A DNA stretch of 64,000 nt from assembly GCF_014529945.1 (NCBI RefSeq), contig NZ_JACVFB010000003.1, positions 496,001 to 560,000 of the forward strand, written 5' to 3'. Numbering within the stretch: the first letter of the stretch is position 1; every line of letters starts with the position of its first letter. This document shows positions 50,680 through 59,958 of this stretch, in pieces. The stretch is from Chitinophaga varians. GTDB taxonomy: Bacteria; Bacteroidota; Bacteroidia; Chitinophagales; Chitinophagaceae. Position numbers and translations under genes: made by a program. The notes under the pieces were generated by a model. The model did no database searches, was not told the DNA's origin, and saw only the letters and a program-made list of their open reading frames with translations.

Positions 50680-51519
50680 ATGGCCATCACGGGATTAAAG
50701 ACTTTGGGCATAGAGAAAATCTTCAATCTCCCCTACCGGCAGGAGGATTTTAAACTCGTGCAACACAACCCTATCAATATGCCAGTGATAGACGAAGCGC
50801 ACAAACATGATTTTTTCATGTTGCTGATAGTGGGCAAAGGCAGCGGCACCCATACCATCGATTTCAGGGATTATAAGGCAGGACCGCGCACCGTATTTTT
50901 CCTGGCACCCGGGCAGGCACACCAGTGGAACTTTTCCGCCAATATGACCGGCTGTCAGGTGATGTTCTCCGGAAGTTTTATGTTACAGAAAGGACCCATG
51001 TGGCCGTTTTTTACCCCTTCCGCTCATCCTGTGCTGAAATTAAGTCCGGAACAATACACGCAGCTCAACGCAGAGCTACAGCTGATGAGTGGCGACACAG
51101 CCGCCAATATCACGCAACATCGGTTGCAAATTATCCTGCTCCTGTTGCAGCGGTGGTATGCGGTAGCTTATCCATCCGAAACAGCCGCCGCAGGCAACCG
51201 GCTGATCAACCGTTTCCTCCAGCTGCTGGAAAAACAATACGCTCAACAAAGCGAAGTAAACTACTATGCCGCCAGACTGCATGTCACGCCCAGCTATCTC
51301 AACACCGTGTGCCGTAAAGAATCCGGTATCACCGCCGGTGAATATATCCGGGAGAGACTGCTGCTGGAAGCCAAACGCCTCCTGATTCTGACAGATATGG
51401 ATGTGAAAGAAATTGCTTTTTCCCTCGGTTTCAACGATACCTCTTACTTCTCCCGCTTTTTCAGGAAGTATACCACACAAACCCCGGTAGACTTTCGTCG
51501 GCATGCCGGCCACCTATAA
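50680..51519 (+). CDS. AraC family transcriptional regulator
   Basis: A 279-residue regulator with an N-terminal cupin sensor (residues 40-100, IDFRDYKAGPRTVFFLAPGQAHQW) and a C-terminal double HTH (about 180-279, VNYYAARLHVTPSYLNTVCRKESGITAGEYIRE ... EIAFSLGFNDTSYFSRFFRKYTTQTPVDFRR). It lies 65 bases before an MFS transporter gene on the same strand and is the most likely regulator of that transporter and the amidohydrolase. Confidence 0.93.
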   Translation: MAITGLKTLGIEKIFNLPYRQEDFKLVQHNPINMPVIDEAHKHDFFMLLIVGKGSGTHTIDFRDYKAGPRTVFFLAPGQAHQWNFSANMTGCQVMFSGSFMLQKGPMWPFFTPSAHPVLKLSPEQYTQLNAELQLMSGDTAANITQHRLQIILLLLQRWYAVAYPSETAAAGNRLINRFLQLLEKQYAQQSEVNYYAARLHVTPSYLNTVCRKESGITAGEYIRERLLLEAKRLLILTDMDVKEIAFSLGFNDTSYFSRFFRKYTTQTPVDFRRHAGHL

Positions 51520-51570
51520 AAAGTACCCTTCATTCAATAATGAGTACCATTTTAGCCCTGCCATGCGGTC

Positions 51571-51578
51571 TACTTTTG
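51571..51578 (+). promoter_or_regulatory. Putative -7 element of the MFS gene
   Basis: TACTTTTG matches TAnnTTTG and ends seven bases before ATG 51585. If it is active, the transcript starts at or next to this ATG. Translation would then be leaderless or begin at ATG 51597. Confidence 0.5.
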
Positions 51579-51584
51579 TAGCAA

Positions 51585-52799
51585 ATGAATGATTGTATGG
51601 AAAATGTGATGACACTGCCGGTCAAAAGGAAAGGCAGCCGGATAACGAATACCCTTGTAATACTCATGGCCGTTACCTGTGGAATGGTAGTAGCCAATAT
51701 CTATTACAATCAGCCACTGTTGCTGATGATGGCCGACACCTTCGGTGTCAGCGACAGCAAAGTGAGCGTGATCGCTACGATTACACAGGTAGGATACACA
51801 CTGGGATTATTATTGGTAGTACCACTGGGAGATAAAACAGAAAGACGTAAACTGATATTATGGAAACTTGCAGGCGCCACCATTTGTATGTGGCTTGCTG
51901 CGGCATCCATGAACTATTATATGATGGTAGCTGCCAGCCTGTTCATCGGTTTCTTTTCTGCCGTGCCACAGCTGCTGCTGCCGATGGCAGCCACACTGGC
52001 GCCGGATGAATCCCGTGGCAGGATTGTGGGTAAAGTAATGAGTGGACTGCTGATCGGGATTCTGTTGTCCCGCACCCTCAGTGGCATCATCGGCGCCCAT
52101 TGGGGCTGGCGGGCCGTATTTCTGCTGGGAGGCGGTATGATGGCCATCTTACTGATCGTGCTTTATCGTATGCTGCCCACAGACCCGCCGACTTTCACCG
52201 GCAGCTACAGCACCCTGATGAAATCACTTGTATCGCTGATAAAAACATATCCGCCTTTGCGGCACGCAGCACTCACCAGCTTCCTGACCTTTGGCGCTTT
52301 CAGCGTGTTCTGGACCACACTGGTGTTTCTGCTGGAAGGCAGCCCCTTCTTCTATAGGAGCGATATGGTAGGCCTCTTCGGGCTGATAGGCGCCTGCGGC
52401 GCACTGGCTGCGCCGGCAGCAGGTAAATCAGCCGATAGCAGAGGGCCGCAGTTCACGCTGCGCCTCGGCGTACTGGCCATGCTGGTCTCCTTCGTGATCA
52501 TGGGCTTCTCTGCCGCCTCACTGGCAGGACTTATCGTAGGCGTTATCCTGCTGGACATTGGTCAACAGGTAGCGCATATCTCCAATCAGTCGAAAGTATT
52601 TGCCTTACTGCCGGAAGCACGCAGCAGGCTCAACACCGTATACATGACCAGCGCTTTCTCCGGCGGCGCCCTCGGCTCGCTACTGGGTGCGCAGGTATGG
52701 AGCCACTGGCAATGGACCGGTGTTTGTTTCCTCGGCGGCACCTTTGTACTGGCAGCCTTTTTACTGAATTTTCAACAACGGAATAATACACCATCATGA
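51585..52799 (+). CDS. Major facilitator superfamily transporter
   Basis: A 404-residue membrane protein with twelve hydrophobic segments. The MFS loop 2-3 motif reads VVPLGDKTERRKLI (GxxxDxxxRRxxxx-like), and the N-terminal helix VTCGMVVANIYYNQPLLLMMADTFGVS resembles the YbhR/Bcr-type efflux group. It probably exports a drug or small metabolite. Its start may be ATG 51597 (MENVMTLPVK). It overlaps the amidohydrolase gene by four bases, so the two are translated together. Confidence 0.9.
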   Translation: MNDCMENVMTLPVKRKGSRITNTLVILMAVTCGMVVANIYYNQPLLLMMADTFGVSDSKVSVIATITQVGYTLGLLLVVPLGDKTERRKLILWKLAGATICMWLAAASMNYYMMVAASLFIGFFSAVPQLLLPMAATLAPDESRGRIVGKVMSGLLIGILLSRTLSGIIGAHWGWRAVFLLGGGMMAILLIVLYRMLPTDPPTFTGSYSTLMKSLVSLIKTYPPLRHAALTSFLTFGAFSVFWTTLVFLLEGSPFFYRSDMVGLFGLIGACGALAAPAAGKSADSRGPQFTLRLGVLAMLVSFVIMGFSAASLAGLIVGVILLDIGQQVAHISNQSKVFALLPEARSRLNTVYMTSAFSGGALGSLLGAQVWSHWQWTGVCFLGGTFVLAAFLLNFQQRNNTPS

Positions 52800-54211
52800 A
52801 AAAAAGTATCTTCCTCTTCCTCTCTTTACTGGGTGGTATCACCGTCTCCGCACAACAGCAGGCAGACCTGATCATCTCCCCGGTGAAAGTGATCGATATC
52901 AAAACCGGAAAGATCACCCCTCATCAGGCGATCGTGGTGCGGCACGATACGATTCTCGCCGTTACCACACCAGCGCGCGCACGGCAATACCATGCAGCCC
53001 AAACCCTCGACGGCGGCCATCAGTATGCCATGCCCGGCCTGTGGGACAACCACATGCACTTCGGTGGCGGCGATACCCTCGCCGATGAAAATAAAAACTT
53101 CCTCCCGCTCTACCTCGCCCATGGCATCACCACTATCCGTGACTGTGCCGCCGACATCAGCGCACAGGTACTGAAATGGCGCGATGAAGTGAACAAAGGA
53201 ACGCTGCAGGGCCCTACCATCTTCACTTCCGGCCCTAAGCTGGAAGGCTATAAGTCCGTATGGATTGGTGACATAGAAATAGGCACCACCGCCGAACTAA
53301 ATCATGCGCTGGACTCACTGCAACGTATGCACGTAGACTTCGTAAAAATCACAGACAACACCATTAAGCCCGAGCTCTACCTGGAAGCGGTGAAAGCAGC
53401 AAGACAACGAGGCATGATCATTTCCGGGCATGTGCCTTATGCACTTACCCTGCAACAGGTGACCGATGCAGGCCTCAGTTCCGTGGAGCATCTGTCATAT
53501 GTCTGGAAAGCAGGCGTAAAAGACGAAGCAGCCCTTTCCCGCAGCATCGCTAACGGGGAAATCAAAGGCCGCGATATCAACCGGTATATACTGACCCATT
53601 TTGATACCGCCGCCGCGCTGAAGGCCTACCGTCACATGGCAGCCAAAGGCACGGCGGTTACTCCTACCCTTTCGCTCGGCCAAATCCTCGCTTATTTCGA
53701 TCAGGACAATCACGCGCAGGACCCTTATCTGGCCTATATCGGCAAAGGGCTGCAGAAAACGTACGAGATGCGGGTGAAAAGGGTGATGAAAGACGACAGC
53801 GCAGCTATCGCCTACCGGAAAGCGCTATACGAAAAAGAATCGGCCATTCTGCCGCTGCTGCAAAAAGCCGGCGTAATGATCATGGCTGGTACGGACGCAG
53901 GTTACCTGAATTCATTCGATTATCCCGGTATTGGGCTGCACCGCGAACTGGCACTGATGGTACATTTCGGACTTACGCCGTTACAGGCGCTACAGGCATC
54001 AGTGATCCATTCTCCTGAGTTCCTGCATCAGCAAGGTTATGGTGCTGTGGCTGCCGGCAAAAAAGCGGATATCCTGCTGCTCAGCGCCAATCCGCTCGAA
54101 GATATCCACAACACAGAAAAAATAAATGCGGTCGTCACCAAAGGGCAACTGCTGGACCGCACCGCGCTGGACCAGCTGCTCAACCAGGTGAAAGCAGCCA
54201 ACGCACATTAA
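52796..54211 (+). CDS. Exported amidohydrolase family protein
   Basis: A 471-residue metal-dependent hydrolase with a signal peptide (MKKSIFLFLSLLGGITVSAQ). The metal site has DNHMHFG (His-x-His) near residue 85, a Lys in HVDFVKITD, His in SGHVPYALT, His in SVEHLSYVW, and Asp in AGTDAGYLN. It belongs to the imidazolonepropionase/prolidase-like group acting on cyclic or peptide amides. It is coupled by four overlapping bases to the MFS gene, so both are probably used for one compound: breakdown outside the cytoplasm plus transport. The compound is unknown. Confidence 0.9.
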   Translation: MKKSIFLFLSLLGGITVSAQQQADLIISPVKVIDIKTGKITPHQAIVVRHDTILAVTTPARARQYHAAQTLDGGHQYAMPGLWDNHMHFGGGDTLADENKNFLPLYLAHGITTIRDCAADISAQVLKWRDEVNKGTLQGPTIFTSGPKLEGYKSVWIGDIEIGTTAELNHALDSLQRMHVDFVKITDNTIKPELYLEAVKAARQRGMIISGHVPYALTLQQVTDAGLSSVEHLSYVWKAGVKDEAALSRSIANGEIKGRDINRYILTHFDTAAALKAYRHMAAKGTAVTPTLSLGQILAYFDQDNHAQDPYLAYIGKGLQKTYEMRVKRVMKDDSAAIAYRKALYEKESAILPLLQKAGVMIMAGTDAGYLNSFDYPGIGLHRELALMVHFGLTPLQALQASVIHSPEFLHQQGYGAVAAGKKADILLLSANPLEDIHNTEKINAVVTKGQLLDRTALDQLLNQVKAANAH

Positions 54212-54234
54212 TTTTCCCTGCTGTATACATATGG

Positions 54235-54271
54235 AGCGAGGCTACTGTTAGTGGCTTCGCTTTCCTTATTT
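54235..54271 (+). terminator. Intrinsic terminator after the amidohydrolase gene
   Basis: An 11-bp stem (54235-54245 with 54251-54261, G-T pairs allowed) closes a 5-base loop and is followed by a T-rich run (TTTCCTTATTT). Its end overlaps the stop region of the convergent lepB gene. Confidence 0.6.
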
Positions 54272-55465
54272 AATCAGCGTAAAAAATCTTCCCCAGCGGA
54301 TATAAAATGCCTTATAGCTTTTGTGGAAGCTAAACCATATCACCCAGGCTTTGCCGATCAGATGATCTTCCGGCACAAAGCCCCAGAAGCGGGAATCGAT
54401 GGACTGATGGCGGTTATCCCCCATCATCCAGTAGTAGTTCATTTTGAAAGTATAAGCTTTTGTTTCCCGGCCGTTGATAAATATTTTATCTCCTTTCACT
54501 TCCAGCTGGTTGTGTTCATAGGTGGTGATGATACGGCTGTAAAGCGGCAATACACAGGTATCCAGCTGTACAGTGGCTCCCTTCTTAGGCACGTACACCG
54601 GTCCGTATGTATCCTCGCTCCAGGGAAACCTGCCAGGATCTCCCGGAAAAATGGCTTTTCGGATTTGTATTTTCGGGTCAGGCTGCACAGTATCTCCCCA
54701 TTTTTTTATCAGCGCTACATTGTCTTTCGTCAGATCATAAGTAAGGTACCGGCTGGAATCCTGTCCTACTCCGTATCCACTCTCCAGGCTGAGGTCTTTT
54801 TCCTGTTTATCGTTGAACGGTTTTCCGCTTCCTGTTCTTACCCGGTAGCTGGTAAGTGCGTGTGGCGGCTCAAAGCCGGGTTTGCCGTTTACGAACAGCT
54901 GTCCATCTACTACCATAATAGTATCCCCACTGATGCCCACACAACGTTTGATCCAGGTCTCCCGTTTATCCACCGGCCTATAGATGGGGTCCTGATAAAA
55001 CAGTTTCAGCGAGTCTGGTGTCAGGGCCCGTTTCACCCGATAGTAATCCACATCCTCACCCGTTTTGCTATACAACGCCGTATCGCCGCAAGGATAATTG
55101 AACACGATCACATCATTTCTTTCTATGTTACCGAAGCCGGGCAATCTTCTGTAGGGCCACTGCACCGCCGTGGAAAAGGCTTTCGTGGTTTTCGTAAAGG
55201 GCAGCGTGTGATTAGCAAACGGGAACGCCAGTGGTGTCATCGGAATACGCGGACCATAGCTGATCTTACTAACAAAAAGATAGTCGTGGATTAACAGGGT
55301 CCTTTCCATAGAGCCGCTGGGAATCATAAAAGCCTCAAACAGGAAGGTCCGGATCAGTGTGGCCACCACAATGGCAAAAACGGCCGCGTCTATCCATTCC
55401 CTGACTTTTGATTTCTTTTTTTGGGGTCCCCCGGCTGTTTTCCTCTTCCAGAAAAATAGCTTCAT
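54266..55465 (-). CDS. lepB: Signal peptidase I
   Basis: A 399-residue membrane protease removing signal peptides. One transmembrane segment (about 27-45) precedes catalytic Ser52 in PSGSMERTL. The general base Lys173 is in TWIKRCVGISGDTI. The conserved C-terminal box GDNRHQSIDSRFWGFVPEDHLIGKA ends the domain. The long insert between the Ser and Lys boxes (about 120 residues, including a CGD and many aromatic residues) is usual in Bacteroidota. It faces the amidohydrolase gene. Confidence 0.96.
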   Translation of the reverse strand: MKLFFWKRKTAGGPQKKKSKVREWIDAAVFAIVVATLIRTFLFEAFMIPSGSMERTLLIHDYLFVSKISYGPRIPMTPLAFPFANHTLPFTKTTKAFSTAVQWPYRRLPGFGNIERNDVIVFNYPCGDTALYSKTGEDVDYYRVKRALTPDSLKLFYQDPIYRPVDKRETWIKRCVGISGDTIMVVDGQLFVNGKPGFEPPHALTSYRVRTGSGKPFNDKQEKDLSLESGYGVGQDSSRYLTYDLTKDNVALIKKWGDTVQPDPKIQIRKAIFPGDPGRFPWSEDTYGPVYVPKKGATVQLDTCVLPLYSRIITTYEHNQLEVKGDKIFINGRETKAYTFKMNYYWMMGDNRHQSIDSRFWGFVPEDHLIGKAWVIWFSFHKSYKAFYIRWGRFFTLIK

Positions 55466-55643
55466 CGAGTTGGCTTTAGGATAATCAGTTGTCTAAACAA
55501 TTTAACCAATTAAAACCATATCCGTATAAAATTTATTTAGCCGAAAACCCGCTGCGGTAAAGCAGCAGCAACATTTTCCGTGATGATAAAACCCTTTTTC
55601 TTAATTTCGGTCATTGTCCACGTTACAAACAATATTATTACAG

Positions 55644-56621
55644 ATGCATAACTCACGACGTTCATTTATTCAGCAGGCCGGATTGTTAGCTGCCGGCATG
55701 ATGCTTCCCGGCCACCTCTTCGCCCAGACAGAGAAGAAAGGCCTCACCCGCAACATCGGGCTGCAATTGTACACGCTGCGCGATCAGCTGGACAAAGACG
55801 TTAAAAGCACCATCATCCGGGTAGCGCAAATTGGTTACAAAGAAGTGGAAACCTATTACGGCTATGAAGGAGAAAAAGACAAAGGCACCTTCTGGGGCCT
55901 CAAACCGTCCGAACTAAAAGCGCTGTTCCAGGAATATCAGCTGGCCACTCCCAGCGGCCACTATCAGCTCAACGATTATCTGACCCGCGGCAACGGCAAC
56001 CCCGCTGCTTTGCAGCCACAGATAGACCTCGCAGCGGAACTGGGCCAGCAGTATTTTATTGTGCCGGTACTGCCGCTCTCCCTCTGGGATAAAAAACTGA
56101 AAACAGATGATTATAAGTTCATGGCCGAACAGCTGAATAAAGCCGGTGAAATCTGTAAGAAATCAAATCTTCAAATTGGTTACCATAACCACTACTGGGA
56201 GTTTAAAAAGCTGGCAGACAGCGCCACCACTGGTTATGAAGTGATGCTCAAAAATACCGATCCTAAACTGGTGTCCTTTGAGCTGGACCTCTTCTGGGCC
56301 GTGAAGTCAGGGGTAGATCCGCTGAAGCTGTTCTCTGAAGCGCCCGGCCGTTTTGTAGCCTGGCATGTAAAAGACATGGACAAAAAGAATACTGCCAGTC
56401 TCACTGCTGCCGGCAACGAAAATAAAACGTCCATGCAGTTGTTGTCCGGCGTGTCGTTCGCAGAAGTAGGCACCGGCAGCATCAACTTCCGGCAGATCTT
56501 CGCCCAGGCGAAGCAGGCGGGGGTGCAGCATATCTTCGTTGAGCAGGATAAAATCACCATCGATCCGTTTGACAGCATCACCAAAAGTTACAACTACGTA
56601 AAGAACGTATTACTGAAATAA
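55644..56621 (+). CDS. Exported sugar phosphate isomerase/epimerase-like (xylose isomerase TIM-barrel) protein
   Basis: A 325-residue TIM barrel. A Tat-like signal begins it (NSRRSFIQQAGLLAAGMMLPG). Family strands follow: NIGLQLYTLRDQL, GYKEVETYYGY, and metal residues in IGYHNHYWEF (His), FELDLFWAV (Glu/Asp), WHVKDMD (His) and IFVEQDK (Glu). It acts on sugar derivatives outside the cytoplasm; the substrate is unknown. I chose ATG 55644; the frame's earlier TTG gives no signal-like sequence. Confidence 0.9.
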   Translation: MHNSRRSFIQQAGLLAAGMMLPGHLFAQTEKKGLTRNIGLQLYTLRDQLDKDVKSTIIRVAQIGYKEVETYYGYEGEKDKGTFWGLKPSELKALFQEYQLATPSGHYQLNDYLTRGNGNPAALQPQIDLAAELGQQYFIVPVLPLSLWDKKLKTDDYKFMAEQLNKAGEICKKSNLQIGYHNHYWEFKKLADSATTGYEVMLKNTDPKLVSFELDLFWAVKSGVDPLKLFSEAPGRFVAWHVKDMDKKNTASLTAAGNENKTSMQLLSGVSFAEVGTGSINFRQIFAQAKQAGVQHIFVEQDKITIDPFDSITKSYNYVKNVLLK

Positions 56622-56626
56622 AATCT

Positions 56627-57019
56627 TCAGCCCCGGGCCACGGCCCGGGGTATCAATCCCACCAGCAAAGCGGCATATAGTATTCCCAGTAATAACCATG
56701 ATAATGTCAGGGTAAATTGCCCGACCAGGATAGCCATCCCTATGGCGCAGGCGACCAGCCCACTCGCCAGTACCAGCTGCCATGTCAGGCGCATCGATAT
56801 CCGGATGCTGAGTAATATTCCCAGTTGCGCCATTACCACCAATACAAAACAAACATGTCCCGGCCAGTCATCACGCCAGTTTCCCCCACCCGCCATCATC
56901 AGCCTTATCCACTCATATTCCATTTCATACATCCTTAGTTCAAAAAAACTTCCGAAATACAGCAGTAGGCTGCAACCTACCAGGCATAGTTTAACGATAG
57001 GGACCCCGACGTTTTTCAT
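56627..57019 (-). CDS. Small membrane protein of unknown function
   Basis: A 130-residue protein with four predicted membrane helices (about residues 9-24, 52-70, 77-96 and 101-122) and short loops. No family recognised. It converges with the TIM-barrel gene; its last codons are encoded by the family E hairpin at 56631-56650 (IPRAVARG and stop). Confidence 0.7.
   Translation of the reverse strand: MKNVGVPIVKLCLVGCSLLLYFGSFFELRMYEMEYEWIRLMMAGGGNWRDDWPGHVCFVLVVMAQLGILLSIRISMRLTWQLVLASGLVACAIGMAILVGQFTLTLSWLLLGILYAALLVGLIPRAVARG
56631..56650. repeat. GC-rich hairpin, family E copy 3
   Basis: The stem CCCCGGGC/GCCCGGGG (56631-56638 with 56643-56650) has a 4-base loop. It lies between two convergent genes and codes for the end of the minus-strand membrane protein. 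It may act as a bidirectional terminator. Confidence 0.6.
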
Positions 57020-57101
57020 AACATTTTTTTAATTCAGATGCCACCCCGGTGCTTTTTCCATAATGACGTACTTTCGCATTTCAAACAAAGCGAACTAAGA
57101 T

Positions 57102-58316
57102 ATGTCGATGCATGAAATAGAATCCCTGGTGGAAATGTCTGTGTACTGCCTGCATGAAAGCCAGGACGATGCACTGGACCGCAGAAGCCTCTTTTACAGT
57201 CTGTATGAACTGCAATCGCAGTTTGACACCGGCTTCACCCATTTCAGGGTAATGGACATTCTGATACAACACCGTTTCGTATATACATTCCCGATAACCG
57301 CGCATCCGTCCTATGCCCAGCATCAGGCATTCCTGGATGGTCTCTCCGCCGCACAGAAATTCAGCTTTATTTATACCGAGCCGGAAAACGAATGGGATGC
57401 AGAAACCAATCCGGTAGCCGGATACGCCCACTTCGACCAGCAACAGCAACGTTATATCCTGTACTGCGATGCCGGTTCCACGCTGTGGGAGGCATTTGTG
57501 GCCAATGGCACCCTACAGGGCGCCGATGCTGCGCCGCCGCAGCTGTATGATGTTTTCACCATGGCCCGCATCGTTGCTAAAAACGCAGCGCAGCAACAGT
57601 ACCGCGATGTACTCGCCAGCTGGTATCAGCTGCTGCCCTACATGGTGATGGCTGCCGAACAGGAAAATGAGCCGATCGATCAGGAAGCCCTGAAAGAAAT
57701 ACTGGATCATGTGGTGGCCAACGACGCCATCTATGAAGAAGGCCTCCCTCCGGTCGACGAACTGCCGCAAGGTGGTGAGCTGGGCAAGTTCTGCGAATGG
57801 TGGTACGCTCCCGCCAAAGGGAAAATGAAAACCGCCGCAGAACTGGACCAGGGCATAGACCTCGACGCTGTTCCCTTTACGCAGGAAGTAGAGAAAACTG
57901 CGAGCTGGTACGACAACGAAGTGAGAAACCTCCTGGAAGGCATCCATGAGAGTATTTCCTCCATGGAAGACAATGGCTACGATGATGCCATGCAGAAAAG
58001 TATTGAAACACGCCTGCTCCAGGGGTTACAATACGCCATGAAAGGCATTGAGCTGGCGCCCAACGAACCCGGTCTGCTCGTTAACATGGGCTCCCTGTAC
58101 ATGCTGGCCGAAAACTACGAAGAAGCCCTCGCCTGCTACAACAAAGCGCTGGCCATCGCACCGGACAACAGTTACGTGCACCTCAACCGCGCCATCCTTT
58201 TCTATCAAATGGAGGATGTGCCTATGGCCATCGATTCCTTCGAAAAAGTGCTGGCCATCGAACCGGACAATGAATTTGCCCAACAGTGGCTGGCTCATCT
58301 CAAAAACAATGGATAA
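57102..58316 (+). CDS. Tetratricopeptide-repeat protein
   Basis: A 404-residue cytoplasmic protein. The first 290 residues are a helical domain I cannot assign. About three TPR units occupy residues 295-400 (LQYAMKGIELAPNEPGLLVNMGSLYMLAENYEEALACYNKALAIAPDNSYVHLNRAILFYQ). TPRs bind partner proteins. The gene overlaps the SMI1/KNR4-like gene by eight bases, indicating joint translation and perhaps a physical complex. Confidence 0.9.
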   Translation: MSMHEIESLVEMSVYCLHESQDDALDRRSLFYSLYELQSQFDTGFTHFRVMDILIQHRFVYTFPITAHPSYAQHQAFLDGLSAAQKFSFIYTEPENEWDAETNPVAGYAHFDQQQQRYILYCDAGSTLWEAFVANGTLQGADAAPPQLYDVFTMARIVAKNAAQQQYRDVLASWYQLLPYMVMAAEQENEPIDQEALKEILDHVVANDAIYEEGLPPVDELPQGGELGKFCEWWYAPAKGKMKTAAELDQGIDLDAVPFTQEVEKTASWYDNEVRNLLEGIHESISSMEDNGYDDAMQKSIETRLLQGLQYAMKGIELAPNEPGLLVNMGSLYMLAENYEEALACYNKALAIAPDNSYVHLNRAILFYQMEDVPMAIDSFEKVLAIEPDNEFAQQWLAHLKNNG

Positions 58317-58869
58317 CATCCTTTCCCACATAACAACAGCACTCGGCATCACCCTGCCGGGTGCTTATGCCCGCTTCCTCGAAACCGAACAGCTACGCGA
58401 AAGCCGCCTCGTCACCGACCTGGTGAACCTTTACGGCACCGATGATCTCGTGACCAGAAACGAGGACTACCAGGTACAGCAATACCTGCCCGGCTATCTC
58501 AGCATTGCAGACGACAGCGGCGGCTGCGGCATCTTCCTGAATACAACCCAACCCACGCTGACGGTGTATACTACCGGCTATGGCGCCCTCGACCCCGAAT
58601 GCATGGATGTTCTCAGCGACGATTTCCTGCAATGGGCAGAACAAGGCTACTCCCTGGAGGTATTACGGGAAGCCCCCGCTTTCATAGCCGCCCGCCACGC
58701 AGAGAAAAACCTACTGCGCAACGAATGGATCAAACTGCACCAGGCCCTCGCCGCGCTGGAAGCCGAAAAACCCGGTATGGCCCTCAAAACCTACCTTCTT
58801 CAGAAACGCCAGCTACAAAAGGATATACAGGATTTCGAAACCCGGAATGCCGGCAAATCATATCGATGA
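58309..58869 (+). CDS. SMI1/KNR4 family (SUKH-like) protein
   Basis: A 186-residue protein of the SUKH superfamily: the N-terminal helix ITTALGITLPGAYARFLET, and the core strand pair GYLSIADDSGGCGIFLNTTQPTLTVY. Such domains are often immunity proteins of toxin systems, and also occur in general regulators. No toxin gene is adjacent. ATG 58309 was chosen; a longer frame from 58048 would run through the TPR gene in another frame. The last 50 residues are a charged coiled coil (LEAEKPGMALKTYLLQKRQL). Confidence 0.85.
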   Translation: MDNILSHITTALGITLPGAYARFLETEQLRESRLVTDLVNLYGTDDLVTRNEDYQVQQYLPGYLSIADDSGGCGIFLNTTQPTLTVYTTGYGALDPECMDVLSDDFLQWAEQGYSLEVLREAPAFIAARHAEKNLLRNEWIKLHQALAALEAEKPGMALKTYLLQKRQLQKDIQDFETRNAGKSYR

Positions 58870-59236
58870 ACCCGGAAAACCAGGCTGCTGCCCTGTCGCC
58901 GGCAAGGCTATTTTCCCAGCCCTCCGGGACACCAACCGGATCGCTGCCTCCCTGCCTCCCTGCCGCCCTGCGCCATAGTAGCCTCGGTGACTATATTTGA
59001 ATTACTGAGTATCAATCCCTACCGCCCACTTTACCAGCCCCAAATATTTGCCATCAATACCCTGGCCATATCCCCCTCTGCCGCTGGCTAAAAGGTTCTG
59101 GCATTTTTACCGATTTATCATGTTATCTTTGACGACCCCGGTTGCCATTTCTTTCATTACACTGTTGTACCCATCATCATTTTGTTAATGACCTCGCCGG
59201 GGGCAAATAATTGATTGATCAGTATCTGGACGAAGG
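58870..59236. other. Intergenic region with no gene seen
   Basis: This 367-base gap holds short C-rich repeats (CCTCCCTGC repeated near 58948-58970) and a candidate promoter for the sigma factor gene at 59124-59131. No open reading frame of note was seen. Confidence 0.6.
59124..59131 (+). promoter_or_regulatory. Putative -7 element of the ECF sigma factor gene
   Basis: TATCTTTG matches TAnnTTTG and lies 106 bases before the start codon at 59237. A -33 element is not obvious. Confidence 0.4.
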
Positions 59237-59836
59237 ATGCAGAACGACGTAGCACAGGAGACGATATTATTTGACCGGATCGCGGAAGGAGACGAAACAG
59301 CGTTTGAAGCACTGTTTCATCTCTATGTGCCCCGCATCAGGCCCGTCATCCTGCAAATCATCCAGGAAGAAACGCCCGTAAAAGACATCATTCAGGAAAT
59401 ATTCCTCGGCCTCTGGATGGGACGGGACAAACTCTCCGCCGTCACCAGTCCCCGTAACTGGATCTTCAAAATGACCTACCACCGTTCCTACAGCTGGCTG
59501 CAAAAACAGGGCGTCCGCGAAAAAGCCCGTCACCAGTTGTCCTGGAGCGAAGACGAATACACCAACGTCACCGAAGAGAACCTCTCGCTCTCCGAAACTT
59601 CCCGGTTGATACGGGAAGCCATCGCACAGCTGCCGCCGCAGGCCATGAAAATATACCTCCTCAGCCGGGAAAGCGGCCTTAAAATTGCCGAAATAGCCGG
59701 CCACCTCGACATCTCCGTTCAAACGGTCAAAAATTCACTGGTACGCTCCCTCCGCACCATCCGGGAATACCTGCTCAGACACGGTATTAGTATCCCTTTA
59801 ATGCTGCTTTCTTACAGCCTCTCCCACTTTTTTTAA
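59237..59836 (+). CDS. ECF-type RNA polymerase sigma factor
   Basis: A 199-residue sigma factor. Region 2 reads FEALFHLYVPRIRPVILQI ... VKDIIQEIFLGLW, with the RNA polymerase and -10 binding surfaces. Region 4 is IAQLPPQAMKIYLLSRESGLKIAEIAGHLDISVQTVKNSLVRSLRTIREYL. A C-terminal hydrophobic tail (SIPLMLLSYSLSHFF) is unusual but common in Bacteroidota SusC-linked sigma factors. It is followed by FecR and SusC genes, so it forms the standard trans-envelope signalling set. Confidence 0.94.
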   Translation: MQNDVAQETILFDRIAEGDETAFEALFHLYVPRIRPVILQIIQEETPVKDIIQEIFLGLWMGRDKLSAVTSPRNWIFKMTYHRSYSWLQKQGVREKARHQLSWSEDEYTNVTEENLSLSETSRLIREAIAQLPPQAMKIYLLSRESGLKIAEIAGHLDISVQTVKNSLVRSLRTIREYLLRHGISIPLMLLSYSLSHFF

Positions 59837-59958
59837 ATTTTTTTTCCCGTCGATAGGTACTATCGCGTTGCTCACGGTACGTATATGCAGGGACACCCCT
59901 TGCAACCGGGTCATCCCACACCAAAATCCAACGTTCACGCGATACAAAAACCACGTCA

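Noticed and set aside
58048..58308. Extended start of the SMI1/KNR4-like gene
   Set aside because: The extra residues are an out-of-frame reading of the TPR gene; the SUKH fold begins at 58309.
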